From Paenibacillus sp. HB172176 (GTDB lineage Bacteria; Bacillota; Bacilli; Paenibacillales; Paenibacillaceae): a stretch of DNA of 64,000 bases. Under the pieces are notes generated by a model. That model searched no databases and was not told the origin of the DNA. It saw only the letters and a list, made by a program, of their open reading frames with translations. The position numbers and the translations under genes are program-made. Below are positions 9,123-18,212 of this stretch, piece by piece; position 1 is the stretch's first letter, and the number at the start of each line of letters is the position of its first letter. The DNA is taken from positions 92,070 through 156,069 of the forward strand of contig NZ_JAATHD010000007.1 in assembly GCF_011947265.1 (NCBI RefSeq). Reading direction: 5' to 3'.

Positions 9123-9989
9123 TCATCCTTTAACCGAACCGAGCGTAACGCCTTGCGCGAAATACTTCTGAACGAACGGGTAGAACAGCAGGATCGGCAG
9201 CGTCGCCACGACGATCGTCGCGCTCTGCAGGCTTCGGGTCGCCACCTCGATGCTAAAGCCGGGATCCTGGAAGTCTCCGCTGGCCAGCACGATCATGTCC
9301 CGCAGCCAGATCTGAATGGGCCACAAGTCGGAATTGTTCAGATACAGGAACGGCATCAGGAAGCTGTTCCAATGGGTAACCGCGTAGAACAAGGTGAAGG
9401 TGGCCAGCGACGCCTTGGACAGCGGCAGCGCGATCCGGACGAAGGTGACCAGATCGTTGCAGCCGTCGATTTTCGCGGAATCGTAAATCTCCTCAGGCAG
9501 CTGCATGAAGAAATTCCGCATCAAGATCAGATTGAACGCCGATATGGCGCCCGGCAGCATAACCGCCCAAAGCGTATTGAGCAGATGCAGCTCCTTGACG
9601 ACCAGATAGGTGGGAATCAGTCCTCCCTGGAACAGCATCGTGAACACGATAAGGAACAGGATTACGCCGCGTCCCTTCATACCCGGACGAGCCAGCGCGA
9701 ACGCGCCGGAGGCCGTCAGAGCGAGATTGATCATGGTGCCGGTTACGGTAATAAAAACGGTAATCAGCAAACTGTGCGGAATCTTGTCGCTGGAGAAGAT
9801 ATAGCGGTACGCGTCCAGCGAAAATTGATGCGGGATAATGACGATATCGCGAGCGATAAGCTCCTGATTCGAAGCGAACGACCCGCCGACGATCTCGATG
9901 AACGGGAAGACGCAGATGAACGCGATTGCCGCCAGGACGGCAACATTCACGATGGAAAAGATGCGGCTGCCAATGCTGTTGTCTCTCAT
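9123..9989 (-). CDS. Sugar ABC transporter permease, LplC/YtcP type
   Basis: Six-helix inner-membrane permease of the carbohydrate CUT1 class. The coupling motif region reads EEIYDSAKIDGCNDLVTFVRIALPLS, which contacts the ATPase, and the C-terminus ends FVQKYFAQGVTLGSVKG, typical of LplC-like proteins. ATG 9989 is chosen because GGGAGG lies 5 nt before it; the longer frame to 10028 would overlap the previous gene and begins with a basic stretch. The gap to the upstream permease is 11 bp, consistent with co-translation. It forms the membrane channel with its neighbour for the oligosaccharide bound by the downstream-encoded lipoprotein. Confidence 0.9.
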   Translation of the reverse strand: MRDNSIGSRIFSIVNVAVLAAIAFICVFPFIEIVGGSFASNQELIARDIVIIPHQFSLDAYRYIFSSDKIPHSLLITVFITVTGTMINLALTASGAFALARPGMKGRGVILFLIVFTMLFQGGLIPTYLVVKELHLLNTLWAVMLPGAISAFNLILMRNFFMQLPEEIYDSAKIDGCNDLVTFVRIALPLSKASLATFTLFYAVTHWNSFLMPFLYLNNSDLWPIQIWLRDMIVLASGDFQDPGFSIEVATRSLQSATIVVATLPILLFYPFVQKYFAQGVTLGSVKG

Positions 9990-10000
9990 GGAATCCTCCC

Positions 10001-10963
10001 TTAATAAACGCCTTCTTCGCCGAACCACTTGACGATGCGATTTGCCGCCACGACGAGCACCAGGCCCACCGCCGACTTGAATAAGCCGACCGCCGTGCTG
10101 TAGCTGAATTGCCCCTGCGTTATGCCGGCTACGTACACATAGGTGTCGTAGACGTCGCCGTTTACGCGGTTCGACGGATTAATCATGTTGAAGATTTGCT
10201 CGAAGCCGAGATCCATGAAATGGCCGAGCTGCAGAATGAACAGAATAATGATGGTGCTGCGAATGCCCGGAAGGGTCACATTCCACATCTGATGGAACCG
10301 TCCCGCACCGTCGATTCTGGCCGCTTCGTAAAGCTGCGGGTTGAGATTACTCATTGCCGCCAGATAGATGATCGTGCCCCAGCCTGCGTCATGCCAGATG
10401 GATTGGGCCGTCAGCATCGTCCGAATCCACTCCGCCCCGCCGAGGAAATTGATCTTGGTCCCGCCCGCTGCGGCGATGAGCTCGTTCACCAGTCCGCCCT
10501 CCGTCGTGAAGAACACATACGTGATGCCCACAATGACGATCCAGGACAGGAAATGCGGAATGTAGATAACGGTCTGCACCGTGCGCTTGAACCAGTGCAA
10601 GCGGACTTCGTTCAGCATTAACGAGATGATGATCGGGAACGGGAAGAAGAACAGCAGACGATAGAACGAAATCAGCATCGTATTGCGGAATAATGTTCCG
10701 AATTCGTCGGCGGTGAAAAACCGCTGGAAATGCTCCAGACCGACCCACGGGCTGTCGATGAAGCCCAGAAAGGGTTGATAGTCCTTGAAGGCGATGACGA
10801 GACCGAGCATGGGCAAATATTTAAATAGAAAAAAATAGACCAGCGTCGGCAGCACCATAAGGTACAGCCAGAAATGCTCCCTCACATGATGTGCGGCTTT
10901 GCGATAGGGGACTTGCTGATGCAGCTGCCCTCTCGAGTTGCGAACTTCGCTTGTTATGTCCAT
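10001..10963 (-). CDS. Sugar ABC transporter permease, LplB/YteP type
   Basis: 320 residues. After a polar N-terminal tail come six predicted membrane helices (first at YLMVLPTLVYFFLF), the family motif IAFKDYQPFLGF, and the coupling motif QLYEAARIDGAGRFHQMWNVTLPGI. It is the first gene of the leftward operon (permease, permease, binding protein, glycosidase, sulfatase) and faces the AraC-type sensor gene at 11193 across a 229-bp divergent region. By family it imports oligosaccharides; the local enzymes suggest sulfated galactan fragments. Confidence 0.9.
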   Translation of the reverse strand: MDITSEVRNSRGQLHQQVPYRKAAHHVREHFWLYLMVLPTLVYFFLFKYLPMLGLVIAFKDYQPFLGFIDSPWVGLEHFQRFFTADEFGTLFRNTMLISFYRLLFFFPFPIIISLMLNEVRLHWFKRTVQTVIYIPHFLSWIVIVGITYVFFTTEGGLVNELIAAAGGTKINFLGGAEWIRTMLTAQSIWHDAGWGTIIYLAAMSNLNPQLYEAARIDGAGRFHQMWNVTLPGIRSTIIILFILQLGHFMDLGFEQIFNMINPSNRVNGDVYDTYVYVAGITQGQFSYSTAVGLFKSAVGLVLVVAANRIVKWFGEEGVY

Positions 10964-11192
10964 GTTGATGATTGCTCTCCTTTGCCCTTAAGTGAAATTC
11001 CTCGGTCGAAACTGTCAGCCTTATCATAAGCTCTGCAGTGATAACCGAATATAATCCGCATCGTAGAACCGCCGGGCGATAATCATTATAGAAGATGGCG
11101 AGAAGCGCGCGCAGAAGATGATCATTTCCTTCCGCAGCGCCTTCCTCTACAATAGGAAGGAATCATTCTGCAGATAACGGAGGTCGGGAGAG
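10964..11192. promoter_or_regulatory. Divergent control region between transporter operon and AraC sensor
   Basis: 229 bp between two divergent starts. The right part holds TTCCTTCC (11126-11133) and its complement GGAAGGAA (11155-11162), which could fold in the leader of the regulator or act as paired binding half-sites. No confident -35/-10 pair was found for either direction. Confidence 0.4.
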
Positions 11193-13442
11193 TTGCCGAA
11201 ATTCCCTCATTATTTTAAACGCTTGCTGTTGTTCGTTCTGTTGATCTCCATTCTTCCCGTCCTGTGCGTGGGAGCCTTCTCATACTTCTATTCCAACGCC
11301 AACCTGCTCGACAAGGTGACTCGCAGCAAGCTGCAATTGCTCGATCAGACCAAGCTGACCGTCGAGCAGAATATTCATCTTATCGACCAATCCCTCGTCC
11401 AATTCACGACGCTTCCCGTCATTCTGGAGTCGATCGATACGGCGCTGGATGCGTCCAATTTCCAAAGTCTTCGCTATGTGAATCAATATATGGAATATAC
11501 AATGACCAAGGAAATCGGGATCGACGCGCTCTATTTCATTAACCTGAAGCATAGCTGGGGAATCTTCCCTGATCGCATTGCTCCGATTGATCCTGAATTT
11601 CGTGCAACATACGCGGATAGAAGGGAAGCGGGCGCTCCTCTGCCGCTCATAATAGAGAACCAGAAGGATCTGTTCCCGGAGCTTGCCCAGCTCGGCATTG
11701 AAGACGGATTGCTCATGATGAAGCAAATTCCGCTGAATTCCATCGCGCCGGACGAGCTGATCATCTCGCGAATCAGCTATAGCCAATTGCATACATGGGT
11801 GGCCAAATCGGAGAATTTGGGGAATACGCTCATTCTGGACGAGGGCTTGCGGGTCATCGGATCGAACATGAGCTCGGGAACGGATTATTCGAAGCTGGAG
11901 GAGCTGGCGGCGGACAAGCTGAGCAGTGTGGAGCGGAGCGGCTATCTCGCGACCTCGCTGGGAAATGAGAAGGTCTATCTCTTCTATCAAAAGTCCGATT
12001 ACACGAATTGGATTTATCTCGATCTCGTGCCAAGCGCCGTCATTCGGCAGGAGAGCCGAACGATCGGCTGGGTCACGCTAATGATTTCGGTCGGCGTTAT
12101 CGCCTTGCTGCTCATCTTCGCAATCCGAGGCTCCCAGCGCATGTATTCGCCCGTGCGGGCCTTGTTCAAGGCGATATCCAAGGATAAGATCAGCGGCGCC
12201 GACGAATTCGATACGATCGGAAGGCTCGTGGCGAATATGAAGCAGCAGATTCATTCGCAGGGCAAGGATCTCAACAAATATTATGTGCTCAGTCTGTTCC
12301 ACGGCGAGCTGCCGGCGAACGAGCTCGACGAGAAAATCCACGGCACGCATCCGCAATTCCGTAAACAGCCGGGCTACGTAATCTTCCTTGTGCAAATCGA
12401 TACGCTCGAGCATACCCGATTCGAAGAATCGGACAGGGATCTTCTCTTGTTCGCCATGATGAATATCGTTCAGGAGACGCTACCGGACGACGAGCGGTTG
12501 TCTCCGGTCGCGATGAATCGCTCGCTTGTTGTGCTGCTTGGCGTCGAGCATGCGGCCGAGGCGCAGCAGCAACCTTCGTTGATTCATCGAGCCAATGCCT
12601 TGATTGGTAATATCAGGCAATACCTGGGACTGTCGGTCAGCATCGGCGTAAGCCGGGTGTTCAGTCGGTTAAGCGACGCGGCGGAAGCATGCGAAGAAGG
12701 ATCGGACGCTTTGAAATACAGGGTCAGATACGGGATGAACACGGTATTGTTCATCGAGGAGGTCGAACCGCGGCAGGAAGCCAGAAGAATTCGCTATCCC
12801 GCGGCTCTCGCCAGCCAATTGAAGCAAGCCGTCAAGCTGAACGATGAGGAGAAGGCGGAGGAAAGCCTGGAAGCGTTCATCCGCGCGTTGTTTGAACAAG
12901 AGGGAAGCCTGACGGATTTCCAGGTCGTGCTGATTCGCTTATTAAGCGAAATCTTGCAGCTGCATCTCGTCGAGAACGATAATGCTTCCATGGTTCTGAA
13001 CGGCCAATCGCTGCCGAAGGAGCTGCTGGAGCTTCAGACGCCCGAAAGCATCTCGCATTGGTTCAAGCACCGCGTCGTCGGTCCCGTCACGGAATTGATC
13101 CGGGAGGAGACGGAGCAGCAGTACAAGCGAATCTCCGACGAGATGCTGTCGCGGGTCGAGCGGGACGAGAAGTTCGAGAGCACGCTTGAATCCCTCGGAA
13201 TGGAGCTTCATTATTCGCCGGCCTATCTGAGTCAGGTGTTCCGCAAAGAAACGGGCATGCCGTTCACCGACTATCTGACCGGCAAGCGGATTCAAGCGGC
13301 CAAGAAGCTGCTGCTCGAAACCGACGAGAGCGTGAACGACATTGCCCTGAAACTGAATTATACGAATGCGCAAAATTTTATCCGTTCGTTCAAACGCGAG
13401 CTGGGCATGACGCCGGGCGCTTTCCGAAGCCGGAAGCTGTGA
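11193..13442 (+). CDS. Transmembrane AraC-family sensor-regulator
   Basis: 749 residues. The N-terminal helix (LLLFVLLISILPVLCVGAF) and a second helix near residue 295 (VTLMISVGVIALLLIFAI) bracket an extracellular sensor of about 260 residues. A cytoplasmic middle part follows, and the last 100 residues form the two-helix-turn-helix AraC DNA-binding domain (YLSQVFRKETG ... DIALKLNYTNAQNFIRSFKRELGMTPGAFR). TTG start at 11193, 7-9 nt after GGAGG. Divergent from the permease-led operon, so it most likely senses an extracellular sugar and activates that operon. Membrane AraC regulators of this layout are common in Paenibacillus carbohydrate loci. Confidence 0.88.
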   Translation: MPKFPHYFKRLLLFVLLISILPVLCVGAFSYFYSNANLLDKVTRSKLQLLDQTKLTVEQNIHLIDQSLVQFTTLPVILESIDTALDASNFQSLRYVNQYMEYTMTKEIGIDALYFINLKHSWGIFPDRIAPIDPEFRATYADRREAGAPLPLIIENQKDLFPELAQLGIEDGLLMMKQIPLNSIAPDELIISRISYSQLHTWVAKSENLGNTLILDEGLRVIGSNMSSGTDYSKLEELAADKLSSVERSGYLATSLGNEKVYLFYQKSDYTNWIYLDLVPSAVIRQESRTIGWVTLMISVGVIALLLIFAIRGSQRMYSPVRALFKAISKDKISGADEFDTIGRLVANMKQQIHSQGKDLNKYYVLSLFHGELPANELDEKIHGTHPQFRKQPGYVIFLVQIDTLEHTRFEESDRDLLLFAMMNIVQETLPDDERLSPVAMNRSLVVLLGVEHAAEAQQQPSLIHRANALIGNIRQYLGLSVSIGVSRVFSRLSDAAEACEEGSDALKYRVRYGMNTVLFIEEVEPRQEARRIRYPAALASQLKQAVKLNDEEKAEESLEAFIRALFEQEGSLTDFQVVLIRLLSEILQLHLVENDNASMVLNGQSLPKELLELQTPESISHWFKHRVVGPVTELIREETEQQYKRISDEMLSRVERDEKFESTLESLGMELHYSPAYLSQVFRKETGMPFTDYLTGKRIQAAKKLLLETDESVNDIALKLNYTNAQNFIRSFKRELGMTPGAFRSRKL

Positions 13443-13464
13443 ACCGGACGGCATGCCGCGAGCC

Positions 13465-16395
13465 TTAAGCCTTCGCCGCGCGAATTAATTCCAATCGCCG
13501 CCCTGGCAGGCGGATCGTCAGCCGCTCCGCCTTCTGGGAGTCCAGGGCGAGGGCGGCCAAGACTCCCTCTTCCAGAAGAACCTCGCCCGTTCCCGAATCG
13601 TCGGGGGATTCGAAGGGATCGGCGGGATAATCATACCACCAGGCGCCGATCTCCATGGGAGGCTCGGTGCCAATGGAGCGGAGCAGCTTCCCTTCAGGAT
13701 TAAACTGAAAGATTTGCCCGCCGTCCGTCCACCGCCCGCACACTTCCCTGGCGAACGGACCGGGAAAGCCATCCTGCGGATGAAAGGGCTCGTTGCCATG
13801 CGTAAGATCCTCCACCTTGGGGGGCTCTCCTCGAGTGAAAGCACTCTGCATCTCCAGCGCGACAGAGTCGTTCTCCAGGCCGTTCTCCATCGCGATTGCT
13901 TTCACCAGCGTGCTGGCCGTGATCTCAAACGGTCCTTCATATAGCGCGGAGGCAGATGTGGGCTGCGATCCGTCCGTCGTATAGCGAATTTCAAATGCGA
14001 GTCGCGGGCATTCGCCGCGCAGCGGCAGACGCTCGATTACGATCGAGACTGTCGTCGATGCTGCGAAATAGAGCTCGCCCAGCACGCCGCCGACAATCAC
14101 TTCGACGGGACCGGCTTCCGGCGTCGACTGGAACAGCGCCATGCACTTGCCGTAGAACGCCTTGCGGTTCATGGACTTGGACGGCGTCAGATCGAGCGGG
14201 TCCCCGTTCTCTGTCCCGAGACAACGAGCGGGACCTACTATCGCGTAGGCGATCTCGTGCCCGGCATGGGGAACCATCGTTCCGCGTTCGTCGACGACTT
14301 CAACGCTGACCTGCCGGACATCCGCTCCGTCCGCGAGGAGCTCGTCCCCGTCCGCTTCAAGGCGAAGCATTGCGGGCGTCCCCGCCGTGGCCGCGGCGGC
14401 CTCGGCAAGCCGCACGCCGCCGGAATAGCCGATTGCGGACAGCGTGCCCGGCTCGTACGGCACATCCCATGACAGGTACATGTCCGCTCCCATTCGCTTG
14501 CGGCCAAGCGAACGGCCGTTCAATCGCAGCTCGGCTTCCTCGCAATTGGTATAGACCCATACGGGAATTGCCTTGCCCTCAAGTCCCGGATGCGTCCAAT
14601 GAGGCAGCATGTGAATCATCGGCTTGGTCGTAAAGCGGCTTTGGTAGAAATAGTAATGATCCTTCGGGAAGTTGGCCAGGTCGATAATGCCGAAGTTCGC
14701 GCTGCGGGCCGGCCAGCCGAATGATTCGCCGAGATAATCGAAGCCCGTCCAGCGGAATTCCCCGATGAGATAGGGATACTTCAAGACGAAGCCCCAGGAA
14801 TGGCGGGCCGACGTGCGAACGCCGCTGTTGTCGTACGACGAATTGTAGGCAAGCGCGCCGTCCGAGAACAGCTCCTCCTCGGTCAGGTTTTCAATCTCGA
14901 TGCGCGGCTTGTTCTTGTCGCGCCACCAGGTGCGCGTGCGATAGAAGCCGCGCGTCTGGAACGTATGCGGCGCTTCGGTCGCGACCATCACGCGCCGGGG
15001 GTGGTTCGCGTGATCGCGTTCGTAGCCGAAGCATGCGCCGCCGCCGTCGTTGTAGCCGGCGATGTCGAGCTCCGAGCGGTTCGCGTCCGGAACGTCCCCC
15101 GTCTGCTGCACGCCGCATGTGACGGGACGGGTGTCGTCCAGACGATGCGCGAATTCGACCATCGCGCGCGTCATGTCGGGCTCCATGTCCAGCACTTCGT
15201 TGCCGAGGCTCCAGAAGATGACGCAGGGATGATTGCGGTCTCGCCGCATCATATCGGTCAGATCCCGCCGCCACCACTTCTCGAAGTACAGTCCGTAATC
15301 ATACTCTGCCTTCGCGGCCGCCCAACCGTCGAAGGCCTCGTTCATCACCATGAGTCCGATCCGGTCGCAGAGATGGTAGAATTCCGGCGCCATTGGATGA
15401 TGGCCGGTGCGAATCGCGTTGCAGCCCATCTCCTTCAGCAGCCGCAATCGCTTCTCCAGCAGCTTGTCCGGCACCGCCGCTCCGACGGGACCGCCGTCAT
15501 GATGCTGGCATACGCCCCGAATCAGGCAGGGGACTCCGTTCAGCGCGAAGCCTTGGTCGCTGTCGAACGAGAAGAATCGAACGCCGAAGGAAGTGGCGTA
15601 ATCGTCGAGCTCGCGTCCGTTCTCCGTCACGACCGTATGCAAGCCGTATACATGGGGAGTATCCGGCGACCAGAGCTTCGGGCTTGCGAGCGGCAGCTTC
15701 TGTTCCAGCTCGATCGATTCGTACGGCGCGATGGCATGCGGGACGAACGTCTCACCGGAGCATTCGCCGTTGTCGTCATGGATGCTCGAGTGGAGTTGAA
15801 TATTTCTCGGCTGTGAGCTCGCATTGCGAATTCGCGTGCGAATATGAACGATGGCCCGGTCATGGCTCGCTTCGGGCGTCGTGATACAGGTTCCCCAATG
15901 CTCTACGTGCACGTCCCAGGTCTCGATCAGCCAGACATGGCGGTAGATGCCGCAGCCTGTATACCAACGGCCGCTCGGAGCAAGGGAATTGTCTACTCGC
16001 ACAGCCACTGTGTTGCTTCCTTGCATGATGGCATCCGTAACGTCGAGCTCGAAGCCGATATATCCGTTCGGTCTGAGCGACAGATGCTTGCCGTTGATCC
16101 AGACGTCGCTGTTCATGTAGACGCCGTCGAAGGAGAGGAAGACGCGCCTCGCTGCCGGGTCGCCGCTCCATTCGAACGTCTTCCGATACCAGCCGATTCC
16201 CGCGGGCAGGAAGGCTCCGCGCGGGCCGGTGGGATTCCCTTCTTCGTAGTCGCCCTCGATGCTCCAATCATGCGGGAGGCTGACGCTTCTCCAGCCGTTG
16301 TCGTCGTACTGGGCGGCCTCCGCCCCTGCCGGGTCGCCCAATCGGAATTTCCAGTCGATATCGATATTCATGCGTTTGCGTATTGACGTTTCCAT
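13465..16395 (-). CDS. Beta-galactosidase-type glycoside hydrolase, GH2
   Basis: 976 residues. The N-terminal jelly-roll sugar-binding domain carries DNGWRSVSLPHDWSIEG and GIGWYRKTF; the Ig-like domain follows; then the TIM barrel with Glu400 in FWSLGNEV as acid/base and Glu546 in LIGEFRWTGFDY as nucleophile. Later come a further beta domain of the kind seen in bacterial GH2 enzymes and a chitobiase/hexosaminidase C-terminal-like module (RYTTDGSQPTSASALYEGPF). No signal peptide, so it is intracellular. It would remove beta-linked galactose (or glucuronic acid; GH2 is diverse) from imported oligomers. ATG 16395 follows AAGGAGC by 8 nt. Convergent with the sensor gene (22-bp gap), divergent from its likely regulator. 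Confidence 0.88.
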   Translation of the reverse strand: METSIRKRMNIDIDWKFRLGDPAGAEAAQYDDNGWRSVSLPHDWSIEGDYEEGNPTGPRGAFLPAGIGWYRKTFEWSGDPAARRVFLSFDGVYMNSDVWINGKHLSLRPNGYIGFELDVTDAIMQGSNTVAVRVDNSLAPSGRWYTGCGIYRHVWLIETWDVHVEHWGTCITTPEASHDRAIVHIRTRIRNASSQPRNIQLHSSIHDDNGECSGETFVPHAIAPYESIELEQKLPLASPKLWSPDTPHVYGLHTVVTENGRELDDYATSFGVRFFSFDSDQGFALNGVPCLIRGVCQHHDGGPVGAAVPDKLLEKRLRLLKEMGCNAIRTGHHPMAPEFYHLCDRIGLMVMNEAFDGWAAAKAEYDYGLYFEKWWRRDLTDMMRRDRNHPCVIFWSLGNEVLDMEPDMTRAMVEFAHRLDDTRPVTCGVQQTGDVPDANRSELDIAGYNDGGGACFGYERDHANHPRRVMVATEAPHTFQTRGFYRTRTWWRDKNKPRIEIENLTEEELFSDGALAYNSSYDNSGVRTSARHSWGFVLKYPYLIGEFRWTGFDYLGESFGWPARSANFGIIDLANFPKDHYYFYQSRFTTKPMIHMLPHWTHPGLEGKAIPVWVYTNCEEAELRLNGRSLGRKRMGADMYLSWDVPYEPGTLSAIGYSGGVRLAEAAAATAGTPAMLRLEADGDELLADGADVRQVSVEVVDERGTMVPHAGHEIAYAIVGPARCLGTENGDPLDLTPSKSMNRKAFYGKCMALFQSTPEAGPVEVIVGGVLGELYFAASTTVSIVIERLPLRGECPRLAFEIRYTTDGSQPTSASALYEGPFEITASTLVKAIAMENGLENDSVALEMQSAFTRGEPPKVEDLTHGNEPFHPQDGFPGPFAREVCGRWTDGGQIFQFNPEGKLLRSIGTEPPMEIGAWWYDYPADPFESPDDSGTGEVLLEEGVLAALALDSQKAERLTIRLPGRRLELIRAAKA

Positions 16396-16564
16396 AGGAA
16401 CGCTCCTTTTTCTATTCTCTTCCCATTGTAGAGAGAAGACCGCCCCGTTATCTGTTACAGAGCTGCTCCGTTTTGGTCGATTCGTGCGGTTTTGCTTTGG
16501 GAAGGCTCCGTCGATAAGAGGCTTTATGGATGGGAAATTTTCGTTCGATAGGAGGAATCATTCT

Positions 16565-17458
16565 ATGTTAGATGCAAAATTTGGCATAAAGAAGCTGGTT
16601 CACCATTCGCCGAGCGAGCAGGCCAAGCAGCTGCCTTGTTACATTCATGCGATGGGTTGGCGCGTCTATGAAGGAGATATGGGGAATAGGCGCGAAGAGG
16701 GGGATTTCTACGGCTATCAGCTCCAATATGTGTTGCGAGGACAGGGAAGTCTGATTTGGATGGATCACATCTATGCTCTTCAGGCAGGCGATCTGTTCTT
16801 CATCGATCTCGGCCGCGCCCATCATTACCGCGCGGATCCGCAGCATCCGTGGGAAGCCGTCTGGATTCATTTCGACGGACCGCAGGCTAAGCATTATTAC
16901 GGCTTGTTCGGGGAGACGAGGCCCATGATCTCATCGACACGTCCCGAACGGACGGAGGCGGCAATACGCGGCTTGTTCGATTGCTTCGAAGGGCGACGCT
17001 CCGTCTTCGACCTGATGGCCGCATCGCAACTAATCGCGTTGCTCACGGACCTGATTGCGGACAGGCTCGAAATCTCGCGAGCGATGAGCGGCTCCCGTAC
17101 GCTGTGCCATGGGGATATCGCCAAAGCGGTCGCTTTCATCGAGGGGAATATGCAGCGACCGCTGACGATCGAAGAGATTGCGAGTCACGCCGCCTTCAGC
17201 CCCTATCATTTCGCAAGAATGTTCAAGCGGATGACCGGCTATACAGTTCAAGAGTATGTGGTCAAGCAGCGAATTACGCGGGTCAAGCATTTGCTGTCGA
17301 ACAGCGAGCTGTCCCTGTCCGACATTGCCGGGCGCTCCGGCTTTTGCGATCAGAGCCATATGGGCAAGGTATTCAAGCGCATTGAGCGCATGACGCCGGC
17401 CCAGTATCGGCATGCGGTCTCTCCGGCGGCGGAAGGTCTCGGCGATTGGGAGCGGTGA
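16565..17458 (+). CDS. AraC-family transcriptional regulator (cupin type)
   Basis: 297 residues. The N-terminal cupin-like ligand pocket (GYQLQYVLRGQGSLIWMDHIYALQAGDLFFIDLGRAHHYRA, here noted by its GDLFFI and HHYRA core) precedes a C-terminal AraC double helix-turn-helix (HFARMFKRMTGYTVQEYV ... DIAGRSGFCDQSHMGKVFKR). ATG 16565 is preceded by AGGAGGAATCATTCT, which rules out longer in-frame starts back to 16259. Divergent from the GH2 gene 169 bp away, so it probably activates that gene on sensing galactose or a galactoside. No clear operator was found in the gap. Confidence 0.85.
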   Translation: MLDAKFGIKKLVHHSPSEQAKQLPCYIHAMGWRVYEGDMGNRREEGDFYGYQLQYVLRGQGSLIWMDHIYALQAGDLFFIDLGRAHHYRADPQHPWEAVWIHFDGPQAKHYYGLFGETRPMISSTRPERTEAAIRGLFDCFEGRRSVFDLMAASQLIALLTDLIADRLEISRAMSGSRTLCHGDIAKAVAFIEGNMQRPLTIEEIASHAAFSPYHFARMFKRMTGYTVQEYVVKQRITRVKHLLSNSELSLSDIAGRSGFCDQSHMGKVFKRIERMTPAQYRHAVSPAAEGLGDWER

Positions 17459-17500
17459 TAATCGGCGGATATTCGCATACATTCAAGTCTGAAATTTTTT

Positions 17501-17550
17501 TTGACTTAAGATGAAAATGGGACATATAATAGTATCAGTTTGTGATACTA
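17501..17550 (+). promoter_or_regulatory. hicAB promoter with operator palindrome
   Basis: TTGACT (17501-17506) and TATAAT (17525-17530) are 18 bp apart. Immediately downstream TAGTATCA (17530-17537) and TGATACTA (17543-17550) form an 8-bp inverted repeat spaced by 5 bp, covering the expected transcription start and the annotated GTG. This fits autorepression by the HicB ribbon-helix-helix domain. Confidence 0.75.
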
Positions 17551-17811
17551 CTGAATATAAATAATAAACAGCAAAGAACATTAAGAAAGATTTATGATGA
17601 ACCGGTTAAGGCAGACGTTTTGTGGAATGATATCGAGTCTTTATTTCGGGCACTTGGAGGAGCGATTTCGGAAGGCAGAGGGTCTCGTGTTCGCGTTAAA
17701 TTGAATGGCAGAAAAGCGATCTTCCATCGACCCCATCCCGAAAATGTTACGGACAAAGGAGCAGTAAAGTCAGTTAGGCGATTTTTAGAAGAGGCAGGTG
17801 TTACTCTATGA
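17542..17811 (+). CDS. hicA: HicA family mRNA interferase toxin
   Basis: 89 residues, close to the larger HicA subfamily. VRVKLNGRKAIFHRPHPENVTDKGAVKSVRRFLEEAG (noted by its FHRPHP and KGAVKSVRRFL core) contains the conserved histidine of the double-stranded-RNA-binding-like fold that cleaves mRNA. It overlaps hicB by 4 bp (ATGA). The only usual start in frame is GTG 17542, which lies inside the operator palindrome, about 5 nt after the predicted transcription start and without a ribosome site. Homologues as I know them begin at M-N-x-K-Q, which would align with the ATA at 17557, so initiation is unusual. The region is more AT-rich than its surroundings, suggesting acquisition. Confidence 0.85.
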   Translation: MILLNINNKQQRTLRKIYDEPVKADVLWNDIESLFRALGGAISEGRGSRVRVKLNGRKAIFHRPHPENVTDKGAVKSVRRFLEEAGVTL

Positions 17812-18200
17812 CGACTCTTTTAGAGTATAAAGGTTATGTTGGAAAAATTGAAATTGATTTTGATGCGCAAATCCTTCATGGAGAAGTGATGTATCTCAGA
17901 GATGTGATTACTTTCCAAGGTGTGACTACGGAAGAGGTTCAACAAGCATTCCGTGATTCAGTCGACGATTATCTTGAATTCTGTGAATCAGAAGGAGAAG
18001 AACCGGAGAAGCCGTTTTCAGGAAAATTTATTGTCAGACTGACAGCGGAGCAACACAGGTTAGTATCAATAGCTGCGTTATCTGCAGGAAGTAGTATAAA
18101 TGCATGGGTAACAGAGCATTTATCTCGTGATGCAGAAAAGGAACTCAATGAACGAGGAATTTCATCTCTGAATTTGACGGATTATAAGCTGAAACCGTAA
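17808..18200 (+). CDS. hicB: HicB family antitoxin
   Basis: 130 residues. The N-terminal partial RNase-H-like HicB fold (YKGYVGKIEIDFDAQILHGEV ... FRDSVDDYLEFCE) would bind and block HicA. The C-terminal ribbon-helix-helix segment (VRLTAEQHRLVSIAALSAGSSINAWVTEHL, by its SINAWVTEHL core) would bind the palindrome at 17530-17550. ATG overlaps the hicA stop, so translation is coupled. It ends 12 bp before the convergent DUF421 gene. Toxin and antitoxin look intact. Confidence 0.9.
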   Translation: MTTLLEYKGYVGKIEIDFDAQILHGEVMYLRDVITFQGVTTEEVQQAFRDSVDDYLEFCESEGEEPEKPFSGKFIVRLTAEQHRLVSIAALSAGSSINAWVTEHLSRDAEKELNERGISSLNLTDYKLKP

Positions 18201-18212
18201 GCGGACATTTTC

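Noticed and set aside
9090..10004. 304-codon open frame opposite the LplC-like permease
   Set aside because: Arg/Gln/Asp-rich low-complexity translation that mirrors the permease codons.
14800..15816. 338-codon open frame opposite the GH2 gene
   Set aside because: Shadow of the GH2 reading frame; no ribosome site or recognisable domain.
16259..16564. N-terminal extension of the AraC gene
   Set aside because: It would overlap the divergent GH2 start; AGGAGG is correctly placed before ATG 16565.
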